A stretch of DNA of 64,000 bases from positions 1-64,000 of the forward strand of contig DATMON010000011.1 in NCBI GenBank assembly GCA_035568175.1. Direction: 5' to 3'. This DNA is from AV40 sp035568175. Its GTDB lineage: Bacteria; Verrucomicrobiota; Verrucomicrobiia; Chthoniobacterales; UBA10450. Under the pieces are notes generated by a model. That model did no database searches. It had not been told where the DNA came from and was given only the letters and a program-made list of their open reading frames with translations. A program made the translations under genes and the position numbers. Below, in pieces: positions 55,626 to 64,000 of the stretch. The stretch's first letter is position 1; every line of letters starts with the position of its first letter.

Positions 55626-56878
55626 TGGCCCTCAAATCTTTCATCGACGTTCCGCGCGATTCGGATTTTCCGCTGGAGAATTTGCCGTTCGGCGTTTTCA
55701 AGCCGCGCGAAAGCGCAGCGCGGGTCGGCGTCGCGCTTGGCGAGTACGTTGTCGATCTTTCCATTCTGGAAGGAGCGGGACAATTCCCCGATCTACCAAG
55801 CCAAGGTTTGTTTTCGCAGGATTCGTTGAATGAATTTCTGGCGCTCGGTCGGCCAGCCTGGCGCAAGGTGCGAGAGATTCTCCAAAAACTTCTGTCGGGT
55901 GAGTTGGCGACGTTGCGTGACGACAAGAAATTGCGGGAGCGTGTTTTTCATCGGCAAACCGATGTTGTGATGCAGTTGCCGGCCAGGATCGGTAACTACA
56001 CCGATTTTTATTCCTCTTATCATCACGCCCACAATGTCGGCACGATGTTGCGCGGGCCCGAGAATGCGCTCATGCCGAATTGGAAATGGTTGCCAGTGGC
56101 GTATCACGGCCGCGCCAGTTCCGTCGTGGCGAGTGGAGCGGAAGTGCGGCGTCCACAAGGACAAATCAAACCGCCGGATGCCGCGGCGCCGATTTTTGGC
56201 CCGACCAAAAGCTTGGATTACGAACTGGAGATGGCGTTTTTGATTGGCCCCGGCAATCCGTTAGGCGAACCGGTGCCGATCGATCAGGCGCCCGATCACA
56301 TTTTCGGTTTCGTGTTGATGAACGACTGGAGCGCGCGCGACATTCAAGCATGGGAGTACCAACCGCTCGGTCCGTTTCTGGCCAAAAACTTTTGCACCAG
56401 CATTTCGCCGTGGGTTGTGACGTTAGAAGCGCTGGAGCCTTTTCGTAAACCGTTGCCGCGGCAGGATCCCGAACCGTTGTCTTACCTTCGAGCGACAAAC
56501 GATTTCACGTTCGACATCCAACTCGAAGCGAAATTGCAAACAGCGAAGATGAAATCGCCACACCGAATTACACAAACGAATTTTCAGAATCTTTATTGGA
56601 GCGCTTCGCAGCAACTCGCGCATCACACCGTTGGCGGATGCAATCTTCAACCCGGCGATCTGCTCGCAAGCGGGACGATCAGCGGCGAAAACGAAGACTC
56701 GCGCGGGTGCATGCTCGAGTTGACCTGGCGGGGGGCAAACCCACTGACGTTGCCGAACGGTGAGACGCGCAAATGGCTCGAAGACGGGGACACTCTCGCC
56801 ATCAGCGGCTGGTGCGAGGGCGAAGGGTATCGTCTCGGCTTCGGTGAAGTCAGTGGAAAGATTCTGCCGGCGGTCTGA
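55625..56878 (+). CDS. fahA: Fumarylacetoacetase
   Basis: 417 aa, the eukaryote-like full length, from the ATG at 55625 (a TTG lies one codon upstream). It hydrolyses fumarylacetoacetate to fumarate and acetoacetate, the last step of tyrosine and phenylalanine breakdown. N-terminal domain residues 1-110; the catalytic region follows with IGNYTDFYSSYHHAHNVGTM (catalytic His), YHGRASSVVASG, the metal-binding Glu in SLDYELEMAF, and NDWSARDIQAWEYQPLGPF. The C-terminus has GDLLASGTISG, also conserved. Homogentisate dioxygenase, the usual partner, is not in this window. Confidence 0.96.
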   Translation: MALKSFIDVPRDSDFPLENLPFGVFKPRESAARVGVALGEYVVDLSILEGAGQFPDLPSQGLFSQDSLNEFLALGRPAWRKVREILQKLLSGELATLRDDKKLRERVFHRQTDVVMQLPARIGNYTDFYSSYHHAHNVGTMLRGPENALMPNWKWLPVAYHGRASSVVASGAEVRRPQGQIKPPDAAAPIFGPTKSLDYELEMAFLIGPGNPLGEPVPIDQAPDHIFGFVLMNDWSARDIQAWEYQPLGPFLAKNFCTSISPWVVTLEALEPFRKPLPRQDPEPLSYLRATNDFTFDIQLEAKLQTAKMKSPHRITQTNFQNLYWSASQQLAHHTVGGCNLQPGDLLASGTISGENEDSRGCMLELTWRGANPLTLPNGETRKWLEDGDTLAISGWCEGEGYRLGFGEVSGKILPAV

Positions 56879-56894
56879 TTGTCGATCTTGCTCA

Positions 56895-57479
56895 ATGTCG
56901 ATCTTATCGCGTCGACTGGCCGTTATTGTTTCGTGGATCGGGCATCCGTTGGTCTTTGTCACGATCAGCGTTGGGATTGTGGTCACGACGCAACTGGCCT
57001 CGCGCCTCGCTATTTCTCTTCTCGCGGCAATATTTCTGTCCGTCATCGCGCCGACTGGTCTGCTTCTGTTTTTTGGTGTTCGCTCCGGTCGTTGGGCCGA
57101 CGCTGATGTCTCCGTCCGTGAAGAACGAAAACGTTTTTACCCGATCGCGATTCCACTTTCCGCTTTCGGCACAATCGTGATGTGGCTGGTGCACGCGCCG
57201 CCTTACATTCTTCGCGGCGGCGTGATCACGCTCCTGTTGCTGATATCGGCCGCGATCATAAACCATTGGTCCAAAATTTCGTTGCACACTCTGTTTGCGA
57301 CTTATTGCACCGTGATTCTCTTTCGGGTGAACCCGCTTTGTGGTTCCGCGGCATTCATTTTGGCCGCACTCGTTTTCTGGTCGCGACTGTTTTTGTCGCG
57401 TCACACCACTTCTGAAAACATCAGCGGCGTCGCCATCGGCGCCGATGGCGGAATTGCCACTGCCTGGATATCGATCTAA
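56895..57479 (+). CDS. PAP2-superfamily-like membrane protein
   Basis: 194 aa from the ATG at 56895; the open frame runs back into fahA and is rejected. Five or six membrane helices. The motifs recall the PAP2 phosphatase signature in degenerate form: KISLHTLFATY in place of PSGH, and SRLFLSRHTTSE, fitting S-R-x5-H-x3-[DE]. The usual K-x6-R-P motif is not clear, so activity is uncertain. PAP2 enzymes remove phosphate from lipid or isoprenoid phosphates at the membrane. It lies 16 bp after fahA but has no obvious link to tyrosine breakdown. Confidence 0.6.
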   Translation: MSILSRRLAVIVSWIGHPLVFVTISVGIVVTTQLASRLAISLLAAIFLSVIAPTGLLLFFGVRSGRWADADVSVREERKRFYPIAIPLSAFGTIVMWLVHAPPYILRGGVITLLLLISAAIINHWSKISLHTLFATYCTVILFRVNPLCGSAAFILAALVFWSRLFLSRHTTSENISGVAIGADGGIATAWISI

Positions 57480-57566
57480 CAATTTCCCATGCAGACGACT
57501 GCCTTTCCGAGCCCTTGCGCAAAGATGCATACGTTCTGGCCCGATGAGTGCTGAAAAGACAAGACC

Positions 57567-57935
57567 ATGAACGCCCGAATCCTTCATGTCGATGATGAGC
57601 CGGATATTCGGTTGTTGATCTCTGCTTCGCTGCACGAGTTTGGCTATGTCGTGGCGACGGCCGGAACGAGCGGGGAAGCGTTGGAGCTCGCCAAACAATT
57701 CAAATTCGACCTCTGCATTTTGGACGTGAGGCTGCCGGACGGCAGCGGGATCGAATTATGTCAAAAGATCCACCTTCTGCAGCCGAAAGTCCCGGTGCTT
57801 TATTATTCTGCTTATGCCAGCGACGAGGAACAGGAAGCGGCGCTTTCGGTTTGCGGCGATTCCTATCTCAAGAAACCGGTTTCGGCCGCGAAGCTGGAAG
57901 AAACGATCGCCGAATTACTCGAAGCAAAGCGCTAG
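57567..57935 (+). CDS. Single-domain response regulator
   Basis: 122 aa, one CheY-like receiver and nothing else. Acidic pair in ILHVDDEPD, phosphoacceptor Asp in LCILDVRLP, switch Ser in YYSAYA, Lys in LKKPVS. It is complete by all conserved positions, so it should be phosphorylated, but it has no output domain. No kinase adjoins it. It could serve one of the orphan hybrid kinases in the first half of the window. Confidence 0.92.
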   Translation: MNARILHVDDEPDIRLLISASLHEFGYVVATAGTSGEALELAKQFKFDLCILDVRLPDGSGIELCQKIHLLQPKVPVLYYSAYASDEEQEAALSVCGDSYLKKPVSAAKLEETIAELLEAKR

Positions 57936-58162
57936 AGACACACATCGAACACCTTCTCCTGAAGCCGGTAGAATGCCGGCACAAAGTAGAACTTAATGTG
58001 TGTCGCGGACTGGACCGGTTTGCCGTTTCGATACGCGGGCAAGCACAACCACTGTTGAACACGCTTGAGCGCTTCCTCTCCGTACGCTTTTTGTCCGGAG
58101 GATCGACGCGTTCCAACCGGGCACCTTTAATATGTCCTGCCGCGCGGCTCACCACGCGAACA
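57932..58162 (-). pseudogene. TonB C-terminal domain remnant, frameshifted
   Basis: Two overlapping minus-strand frames together spell a TonB C-terminal domain: NVRVVSRAAGHIKGARLERV in one, then AYGEEALKRVQQW and PAYRNGKPVQSATHIKFYF in the next. TonB-family ends have the form W-x-F-x-P-A-x-x-x-G-K-P-V. A one-base shift near 58090 separates the halves and there is no start codon, membrane anchor or proline-rich region. The stop overlaps the response-regulator stop by four bases. From here to 58444 I see no other gene on either strand. Confidence 0.55.
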
Positions 58163-58444
58163 TTTCATGAGACTGGCTGATATCGAAGCGATTGTACAGC
58201 TGCTCCGAGAAGTGGAGGGGTTGGGTCGGCAATGTCTCTGGGTGGCGTGGAGAACTTACTGTCCTTGTGCGAACTAACCACCATCTGTCAAAACTTGAAC
58301 CGGGTTAGCTTGCCAATCGAAAGCGAACCCGCAACCCGGCCGAACGATGTCCGAATTTACGTTGGCGACTCGACTCGCCTTTTCGGGCGGACGAGATGAC
58401 GGCCACAAAAAACCGTTAGCGGAAATGGTCGCGGAAGTCGCACA

Positions 58445-59287
58445 ATGGGCAGACCAATGTCAACCGGTGCTCCAACCCCTGTTCGATCAGGCGACCTCAG
58501 AGTCGGCCCGCGGGACGCCGCGAGCGCGCGAAAGCTGCAGCTCCTATCGGTTGTCATCCCGGCCTGTGATGAGGAGAAATGCATCGCCTCGACTGTTGAA
58601 CACCTGCACGTGGAGCTACGGCTAAATAATGTTCCCCATGAAATCGTTGTTGTCGACGATGGCAGCATGGATAGAACTTGGGAGATCCTTCAACAGATCC
58701 AAAAGCGAATTGAGACGCTGAGACCAATTCATAATCCCGGACCCCATGGATTCGGGAACGCTGTTGTGCTCGGGTTCGACAATTCCAAAGGCGACGCGCT
58801 GGTCGTGATGATGGCGGATGAGTCGGACGATTGCCGCGACGTCGTGCGTTACTGGCAAAAGTTGAACGAAGGTTACGACTGCGTTTTCGGCAGCCGGTTC
58901 GTCAAAGGCGGAGGCGTGATCGATTACCCTTGGTTGAAATTCTGGATTAATCGCACCGCCAATCTTTTTATTCGTATTTTTTTTCGAATTAGACCGAACG
59001 ACATCACCAATGCCTTCAAGGCTTATCGCCGCGAAGTCATTGGTGGCTGCCGACCGTTTTTGTCGCAGCATTTTAATTTGACCGTCGAAATCCCACTTAA
59101 GGCGATTGTTCGTGGCTACAACTGGACGGTGATCCCGATCACCTGGCGTAATCGCCAAAGTGGAATCGCGAAGCTGAAAATCAAAGAGATGGGCAGTCGC
59201 TACCTGTTTATCTGCCTCTATGTTTGGCTTGAAAAATATTTTAGCCGTGGTGATTACCGGAAGCCGTCAAATGAAAGCAACGGATAA
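58445..59287 (+). CDS. Glycosyltransferase family 2
   Basis: 280 aa. An N-terminal stretch of about 35 residues precedes the GT-A fold: VVIPACDEEKCIASTVEHL, IVVVDDGSMDRTWEIL, then MMADESDD where the metal-binding DxD is expected, and FGSRFVKGGGVIDYP. This pattern is that of dolichol- or polyprenyl-phosphate mannosyl/glucosyltransferases. It has no clear C-terminal membrane helices, as in DPM1-type members. It probably transfers a sugar to a lipid carrier for surface glycans. No other glycan genes adjoin it apart from the nucleotidyltransferase at 61638. The true start may lie slightly downstream of 58445. Confidence 0.88.
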   Translation: MGRPMSTGAPTPVRSGDLRVGPRDAASARKLQLLSVVIPACDEEKCIASTVEHLHVELRLNNVPHEIVVVDDGSMDRTWEILQQIQKRIETLRPIHNPGPHGFGNAVVLGFDNSKGDALVVMMADESDDCRDVVRYWQKLNEGYDCVFGSRFVKGGGVIDYPWLKFWINRTANLFIRIFFRIRPNDITNAFKAYRREVIGGCRPFLSQHFNLTVEIPLKAIVRGYNWTVIPITWRNRQSGIAKLKIKEMGSRYLFICLYVWLEKYFSRGDYRKPSNESNG

Positions 59288-59336
59288 ACTGTGATTTTAT
59301 CGGTTGGCTGGTTTGCGGTAATTTTCATAGGTAAAT

Positions 59337-59409
<73 letters not shown>

Positions 59410-59720
59410 CCTTGAATTTTCGATTGCCGCGAATTGCTCGGATTGTTTTACCCTTTGTCGAGATTTTGACCTTGAGCGCGCGTGAGACCCTTCGGAATCG
59501 GCAGGCGGACTGCGTTTTAGCCTATGATTTGGACCGGGTAGCTCAAAATGCCGCTAATCTGCTCGTCATTACGATTCCGGACGACGCGGTCGGTTGCGTT
59601 CTTGACCGGACGCCGGGACGGGCACCGCCGTATTTGGTTCTTTCGGGCCAGAATCAAGCCGCAAACTTGTTCCGTTTTGCGGATAAATTGTAAAAACTTG
59701 GCTTTTCTCTCTTGAACCCG
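59410..59720 (+). other. Intergenic stretch after the tRNA, no supported gene
   Basis: A plus-strand frame stays open to 59693 but begins inside the tRNA, has no ribosome-binding site and matches no family. I see no hairpin terminator or repeat. Confidence 0.4.
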
Positions 59721-59749
59721 TTGACAATGTGAATAACTCTTACAATAAT
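59721..59749 (+). promoter_or_regulatory. Sigma-70-type promoter before the bactofilins
   Basis: TTGACA at 59721-59726 and AATAAT at 59744-59749 with a 17-bp spacer. The expected start point is at about 59756, almost on the GTG at 59755, so the transcript may be leaderless or the real start codon may be the TTG at 59758 or later. Confidence 0.6.
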
Positions 59750-59754
59750 GATGT

Positions 59755-60303
59755 GTGTTGAAGAAATTCATCCCGCAGAGAACGGTCTCTCCGATTGCAG
59801 AAGGATCGCCGAACTCGGGGGCTGAAGAATCCAACCGATCCGCCTACAGCGACCAACCAAAATCATCAACAAGCGATTACAAAAAGTTTATGGCTGAACA
59901 TTCCGGTAAAGACGTCCTTTCCAGCGACGTCGAAATTAAAGGCACGATCAAGTTCCAAAAGGAGCTTTTGATCGATGGAAAAGTCGAAGGCGAAATTAAT
60001 TCCGATGGGGCGTTGACAGTCGGCGAAAACGCAGACATTCGCGCGGAAATAAAAACAAAATCCATCACGATTTACGGCAAGGTGCAGGGGAACATCACCG
60101 TGAGCGAGCGTTGCGAATTGAAATCGAAATGCACGCTGCAGGGAGATTTAAAGGCCGCGCGGCTCATTATTGAGGAAGGCGCCACCTTTATCGGAAAGTC
60201 GGAAGTTTCCAGCGGGATGAGTGTCAAGGCGGCATCCAGCAGCCGGCCAGAAGTTGTTCGCCACGAAGATTCAGCCAAGCCTGCCTTCGCGGCTCGCGGT
60301 TAA
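59755..60303 (+). CDS. Bactofilin
   Basis: 182 aa from a GTG at 59755 (TTG follows as codon 2). About 55 unstructured N-terminal residues precede the bactofilin domain (about residues 58-155), a right-handed beta-helix recognised by repeats such as VEIKGTIKFQKELLIDGKVE, ALTVGENADIRAEI and CTLQGDLKAARLIIEEGATF. Bactofilins polymerise without nucleotide into filaments that scaffold cell-shape and envelope enzymes. A second bactofilin with zinc ribbons follows 25 bp later, then DUF5069, forming a likely operon. Confidence 0.92.
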   Translation: MLKKFIPQRTVSPIAEGSPNSGAEESNRSAYSDQPKSSTSDYKKFMAEHSGKDVLSSDVEIKGTIKFQKELLIDGKVEGEINSDGALTVGENADIRAEIKTKSITIYGKVQGNITVSERCELKSKCTLQGDLKAARLIIEEGATFIGKSEVSSGMSVKAASSSRPEVVRHEDSAKPAFAARG

Positions 60304-60328
60304 AGTTTGACCTTCGCCTACTGAACTA

Positions 60329-61165
60329 GTGACCAAATCGTCGCCTGCTAAGGCCAGTGTGGAATGTCCGCACTGTGGCTTTAAGCAGATGGAATATGTG
60401 GCGGCGAAGTCTACCCTGTGCCGCCAGTGCGGTCGTTCATTTTCACCTTCAGCGCCCAAGCCTGGCCTGAAACTCAAGGACGATTCCGCTCCTGCCGAGG
60501 AGCTATCGCTTCATCGCAAGCTCGAAGGCATTTGGAGCCGGCAACGCAATCGCGCCGTCTCTTGCTTCGAATGTAAGCGCAAACACGAAGTCAGCGATCA
60601 GGCGACGTCGACCAATTGCCCCGGTTGCAGCGCGCACATCGATCTGCGCGATTACAAAGTCGCCACCAGCTTCAGTCGAACAATTCGCACTCGGGGCGAC
60701 GTCCATTTAACGAGCAAGGGTGATCTCAGCAGCACCAGCGTGATTTGTAATTCGGCGATAATCGAAGGAAAACTGCGAGGCAATCTCGAGTGCGAGGATT
60801 CGATGACCATTAATCTGGTTGGAAAAATTCCCGGTCGAATCGGCGCGCAACACATGACGGTCGAACGGAAATCCGATATTCAATGCTTTCGACGCGTGAA
60901 GGTGACGAACATCGACATCAAGGGGCGCATGTCGGGTGAAATCGTCGCCACTGGTTCAGTGACAATTCACAAGACCGGTACGTTGGAGGGCAACGTGACC
61001 GCGAAATCAATCGCGATCGAGAAGGGCGGAATGTTTTCCGGGCAACTGGTCATCGGTCAGGCCAATCTCACTCAGGGCGAGTTGTTACCGGAAGCGAAGG
61101 CGGCCGAAACGAAGGCCGAGTCAGAGGCGCCGCTGGGTGCAGCTCAGCCCCTTCACGCCACCTAA
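60329..61165 (+). CDS. Bactofilin with two N-terminal zinc ribbons
   Basis: 278 aa from a GTG at 60329. Two Cys-rich modules precede the filament domain: CPHCG with CRQCG (about residues 10-38) and CFECKRKH with CPGCS (about 77-102), each a four-Cys zinc ribbon. The bactofilin beta-helix follows (about 110-250: SVICNSAIIEGKLRGNLECE, VEGNVTAKSIAIEKGGMFSG-like TLEGNVTAKSIAIEKGGMF), ending in an Ala/Glu-rich tail. Zinc ribbons could bind DNA, RNA or protein and so tether bactofilin filaments. It lies 25 bp after the plain bactofilin gene and 12 bp before DUF5069. Confidence 0.9.
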   Translation: MTKSSPAKASVECPHCGFKQMEYVAAKSTLCRQCGRSFSPSAPKPGLKLKDDSAPAEELSLHRKLEGIWSRQRNRAVSCFECKRKHEVSDQATSTNCPGCSAHIDLRDYKVATSFSRTIRTRGDVHLTSKGDLSSTSVICNSAIIEGKLRGNLECEDSMTINLVGKIPGRIGAQHMTVERKSDIQCFRRVKVTNIDIKGRMSGEIVATGSVTIHKTGTLEGNVTAKSIAIEKGGMFSGQLVIGQANLTQGELLPEAKAAETKAESEAPLGAAQPLHAT

Positions 61166-61177
61166 AGGTTTTCCTCC

Positions 61178-61597
61178 ATGCGAAGACTGCATCCGCGCAG
61201 TCCGTACGAAAAACTCGGCGGCTACGTTCATCTTCCGCGTTTGATCGACAAGGCCAAGCTCCATCGCAAGGGATTGCTTGATGGTTACAACTACAAGACG
61301 GTCGGGTTCGACAAACACCTCCTCAGCTTTCTCAAACTCGACGGCGATGCTTTCGAAGAGGCGGTTCATCGTTTGGAAAACGATGACGCAATTTTAAGTT
61401 GGGTCGAAACGAGCTGCGTAAAACATTCGAGCGACGAGATTGAGCACTGGAATCAGGCGATGATTTCCCGACACCCCGACACCGCTGCGAAAAAAGCCCG
61501 GTTCAGTCACTTTCTAAAACAATCGGGCGGTGCGGGGCGCAAAGATATTCGGACTTACTTCGACCTGATCGAATTCGACGAAGGCCGGCTGAAATAA
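61178..61597 (+). CDS. DUF5069 protein
   Basis: 139 aa. The start (LHPRSPYEKLGGYVHLPRLIDK is the region; key parts RSPYEKLGG and LPRLIDKAKLH) and the GLLDGYNYKT segment are the family signature. DUF5069 proteins are small, soluble and common in Verrucomicrobiota and Planctomycetota; no function is known. It follows the zinc-ribbon bactofilin by 12 bp and has a GGTTTTCC leader but no clear ribosome-binding site. Confidence 0.85.
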   Translation: MRRLHPRSPYEKLGGYVHLPRLIDKAKLHRKGLLDGYNYKTVGFDKHLLSFLKLDGDAFEEAVHRLENDDAILSWVETSCVKHSSDEIEHWNQAMISRHPDTAAKKARFSHFLKQSGGAGRKDIRTYFDLIEFDEGRLK

Positions 61598-61637
61598 GAT
61601 CGACATCTTCGCCATCTGCCGCTGAGGCCAGCGGCCT

Positions 61638-62414
61638 CTACAGCTTCGCGAAAATCTTGTCTGCGTTCTCGAGCGTTTCTTTGCTGCCGATATCGAGCCA
61701 ACGCCCCTTGATTTCGAAAGTGTTGACCGGTTTGCGGGTGTAGAGCCATTGCAGGAAAAGCCCCGGCTGATCGGGATTATTTCCCGCGGCGAGATAGGTT
61801 GTGAACAACGGCAGCACTTCGCGCGAGTAATAATAGAGCGCCACTGCGGCCAGCGTGCTCTTTGGCTTTTGCGGCTTCTCTTCGAAATTCGTGATCACGC
61901 CGCGGCCATCGATCGTGACAGTGCCGTATTTTTTCATCGCCTCGAGATTTCCGACATCGTGGACGGCGACGGTGGCTTGCGAATATTTGGCCGCGTTCAC
62001 AAAGTCGCTCAGCGGTTGTTCGAAAAGATTGTCGCCCGCGATGACGAGCAAGTCGTCGTTGGTCAGATTCTCGCGTGTCAAAACCAGATTGATGTCGCCG
62101 ATTGCGCCTAACTTATCATCGTCACTCTTTGATCCGTCGTTAATAACGGTGATCTGCATCCCACGATGCCTGTCACGCCGTAGCTTTGCGAAAGCGGGTC
62201 GATCCTGGTAAGCATTCGCCCAGTTCTGAAAGTCATTGGCGAATTTGTCGTTCGTCACGATGTAGACGGTCTGAAGCGCCGGAACCGAAGCGAGGTTGTC
62301 GAAAAGCCATTCGATGATCGGTTTCCCGCCGACTTCCAGCAACGGCTTAGCCTTCTTCAGCGTGAGCGGATAAAGCCGCGTCGCGTATCCAGCGGCAAGA
62401 ATGAGCGCGTTCAT
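61638..62414 (-). CDS. Sugar-phosphate nucleotidyltransferase
   Basis: 258 aa. The N-terminal signature LILAAGYATRLYPLTL with KPLLEVGGKPIIEW is that of nucleotidyltransferases such as glucose-1-phosphate thymidylyltransferase or mannose-1-phosphate guanylyltransferase. Other family sites are LVIAGDNLFE and a Glu in FEEKPQKPKS. It makes an NDP-sugar; the nucleotide and sugar cannot be told from the sequence by eye. There is no C-terminal beta-helix or second domain. It lies 58 bp downstream of the glnD gene on the same strand and may provide substrate for the GT2 enzyme at 58445. Confidence 0.9.
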   Translation of the reverse strand: MNALILAAGYATRLYPLTLKKAKPLLEVGGKPIIEWLFDNLASVPALQTVYIVTNDKFANDFQNWANAYQDRPAFAKLRRDRHRGMQITVINDGSKSDDDKLGAIGDINLVLTRENLTNDDLLVIAGDNLFEQPLSDFVNAAKYSQATVAVHDVGNLEAMKKYGTVTIDGRGVITNFEEKPQKPKSTLAAVALYYYSREVLPLFTTYLAAGNNPDQPGLFLQWLYTRKPVNTFEIKGRWLDIGSKETLENADKIFAKL

Positions 62415-62472
62415 TTAAATTGCCGGACGATAAGCATTCGGCCTAAGCGCGCCAGCTCATTCAACGCGTGAA

Positions 62473-64000
62473 TTATTTTGCGGCTCCGCCTAAAATAGCC
62501 GAACGCAAACGTTTCTGGAGCGCGGCGATGCGATGTGAATCGGTAATCTTACTGCGACTCGCGAGATCTGTGACATAGAATGTATCGATCGCAGCGCCTT
62601 TTTGCGTGCTGATACGCGAAAGAACGATATTTGCTCCTTCCTGCCCAAGCGCCGTCAGCAAATCGTAAAGTAAGCCAACGCGATCGGGCGCCTCAATCTG
62701 GACCAGCGTGTAAGTGGGATGCGCCCGGTTATCAATTGCGATCCCGGCCGGGAATTCCAGTTCCTGCAGTCGTCGATGTTGAATCTTGTGACGCGCCTCC
62801 TCAAGTAACGGCGCAAACTCAAAAGTCTCCACTTCGAGCGCGTGACGCAGCGTGTTTTCGACCTGAACGCGGTCGTGTGCCTCGGTGACGGCTCGCCCTT
62901 TCGTATCGCACACGCGGAAAACGGCAAGAACGCTGTGGTCTTCGCGCGGAAAAATGTCGGCGCTCAGGATGTTGAGTGGAACAACCGAAAACGATCCGGC
63001 GATTTTGGCCAGAAGGTCATGACGGTCCCATGTGCAAAACGAAGCGATGCTGTGACCGAATTGGGGAAAAACTTCCCAATTCGCGGCGGGCGAAAGCGCG
63101 AGATCGTGTTCGGCTGAGGTATTCTCGAACAAAGATCGAAACAAGCGAATATGTTTCACGATCTCGGGGAGGTGGGACGCACGGAAATAATTGTCCGGCA
63201 TGAATTCGAAATGCGCTTCGATTTCCTCCGCAAAATCGGGCGACAGCTCGGCCGCCACCGCTGCTTCCAGGGATTCGCGTTCAATCTTGATTTGCTCGTG
63301 ATAGGATTTTTGGTCGGCGAGATACCGCGACGTGGCGTGAAAAAGTTGCCAGACGAGTGATTCCTTCCAATCCGACCAGCTCTGTCCGCTGGTGCCTTGA
63401 CCGTCGGCCAGCGTCAGCAGCATCAGGGCGTGCAGATTTTTTTGGCTGCGAACGATATTTGCAAACTCAACAATCGTCGCCGGATCATCGAGATTTCGTT
63501 GCTGCGCGGTGTTGGAGAGCGAGACGTGATGGTCGACCAGAAGAATGAGTGATTTCCTTTGCTCGGGCGAAAGCTGAAGGCGTTTGGCCACGCTTTGCGC
63601 GAAAAGAGCGCTCGCTTCGGAATGCGGTCGGGCGCCGACGGCTCGACCGGTGTCATGCAGAAGTAAAGCGAGGTAAAGAACAAAGGGATCCTCCAGATTT
63701 TCGAAAAGATGACGATAAGCAATCAATTTCGGATCGTTTGTTCGAATCAATGCGTCGAGCTTGTCGATGCACAGAAGGGTGTGCTCGTCCGCGGTGTAGC
63801 GATGAAAAAATTCATGCTGCACCAAACAGGTCAGCTGGCCGAACTCCGGAATATAACGGCCGAGGTAATCGACCCGGTGCATGAGACGGAGTGTGCGTCC
63901 CACGTCGCCTCTGTTGGATAAGATTGCTTTGAAAATTTCGCGAGGTCCCTTGGCGTAGCGATAAGTGCGGGTGACTTCTCCGAGCGCGCGGCTGGTCAGA
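62473..64000 (-). CDS. glnD: PII uridylyltransferase GlnD, C-terminal part (partial)
   Basis: 509 residues are visible, open to the right edge of the window; the nucleotidyltransferase domain lies outside it. An HD domain (LYLALLLHDTGRAVG, HDHHVSLSN-like LVDHHVSLSN) carries out uridylyl removal. Two ACT domains follow (about the last 190 residues: LNILSADIFPREDHSVLAVF and LVQIEAPDRVGLLYDLLTAL), which sense glutamine. GlnD modifies PII in response to nitrogen status. No PII gene (glnB) is in the window. The first in-frame GTG at 63903 is internal, since the homologous reading continues upstream (TRTYRYAKGPREIFKAILS). Confidence 0.92.
   Translation of the reverse strand, partial: LTSRALGEVTRTYRYAKGPREIFKAILSNRGDVGRTLRLMHRVDYLGRYIPEFGQLTCLVQHEFFHRYTADEHTLLCIDKLDALIRTNDPKLIAYRHLFENLEDPFVLYLALLLHDTGRAVGARPHSEASALFAQSVAKRLQLSPEQRKSLILLVDHHVSLSNTAQQRNLDDPATIVEFANIVRSQKNLHALMLLTLADGQGTSGQSWSDWKESLVWQLFHATSRYLADQKSYHEQIKIERESLEAAVAAELSPDFAEEIEAHFEFMPDNYFRASHLPEIVKHIRLFRSLFENTSAEHDLALSPAANWEVFPQFGHSIASFCTWDRHDLLAKIAGSFSVVPLNILSADIFPREDHSVLAVFRVCDTKGRAVTEAHDRVQVENTLRHALEVETFEFAPLLEEARHKIQHRRLQELEFPAGIAIDNRAHPTYTLVQIEAPDRVGLLYDLLTALGQEGANIVLSRISTQKGAAIDTFYVTDLASRSKITDSHRIAALQKRLRSAILGGAAK

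Overview
This window looks like chromosomal DNA of a soil-type Verrucomicrobiota bacterium, probably Spartobacteria/Chthoniobacterales. That placement is an inference from gene content: a PEP-CTERM-type surface protein, DUF3494 proteins, FecR-headed giant exported proteins, paired bactofilins, DUF5069, and many PAS hybrid kinases of a type common there. Coding density is high, and GTG/TTG starts and TGA/ATG overlaps are frequent.

Region 1 (1-28935) is a signal-transduction island. Orthodox response regulators and at least six PAS/HisKA sensor kinases, most of them hybrids, alternate with exported proteins: two tandem DUF3494 (ice-binding-like) proteins, one with a PEP-CTERM tail and one fused to an autotransporter barrel, plus two decayed PEP-CTERM-like genes. 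A minus-strand operon (21709-16570) joins a coiled-coil PAS kinase, response regulators, two unknown proteins and a lone PilT-type ATPase. An upstream element of three boxes resembling GTACTTTCCGC, spaced 21-24 bp, occurs at least seven times before kinases and surface proteins, which suggests one regulon. Gene remnants (Gfo/Idh/MocA, HisKA) show active turnover here.

Region 2 (29000-37780) is housekeeping: fabG, a sulfotransferase, msrA, pgl, a NIF3-like protein, murJ, a Cys/Met PLP enzyme and glutamate dehydrogenase.

Region 3 (37796-45159) is the most distinctive. It is a minus-strand export cassette: a parvulin/SurA-like protein, a C39-peptidase ABC exporter with two N-terminal cyclic-nucleotide-binding-type domains, an HlyD adaptor, a sigma-54 activator without a sensor domain, and then three small peptide genes. 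The peptides share a lysine-rich leader ending in a double glycine (pattern D-[LM]-x-P-[KR]-x-x-x-x-G-G), but their cores differ completely: GGGKAV repeats, GSS[LM]S pentad repeats, and a non-repetitive core. A strong terminator closes the unit. No modification enzyme is visible. Similar palindromes precede the export genes and the peptide genes and may be binding sites for the activator.

Region 4 (45266-54182) is a translationally coupled trio: a FecR-domain protein, a giant (about 2360 aa) FecR plus beta-helix-like repeat protein, and an outer-membrane beta-barrel. A small inverted-repeat element lies just upstream.

Region 5 (54714-64000) holds fumarylacetoacetase with a conserved unknown partner, a PAP2-like membrane protein, a single-domain response regulator, a TonB remnant, a GT2 glycosyltransferase, a tRNA(CAU), two bactofilins, DUF5069, a sugar nucleotidyltransferase and the C-terminal part of GlnD (cut by the window edge).
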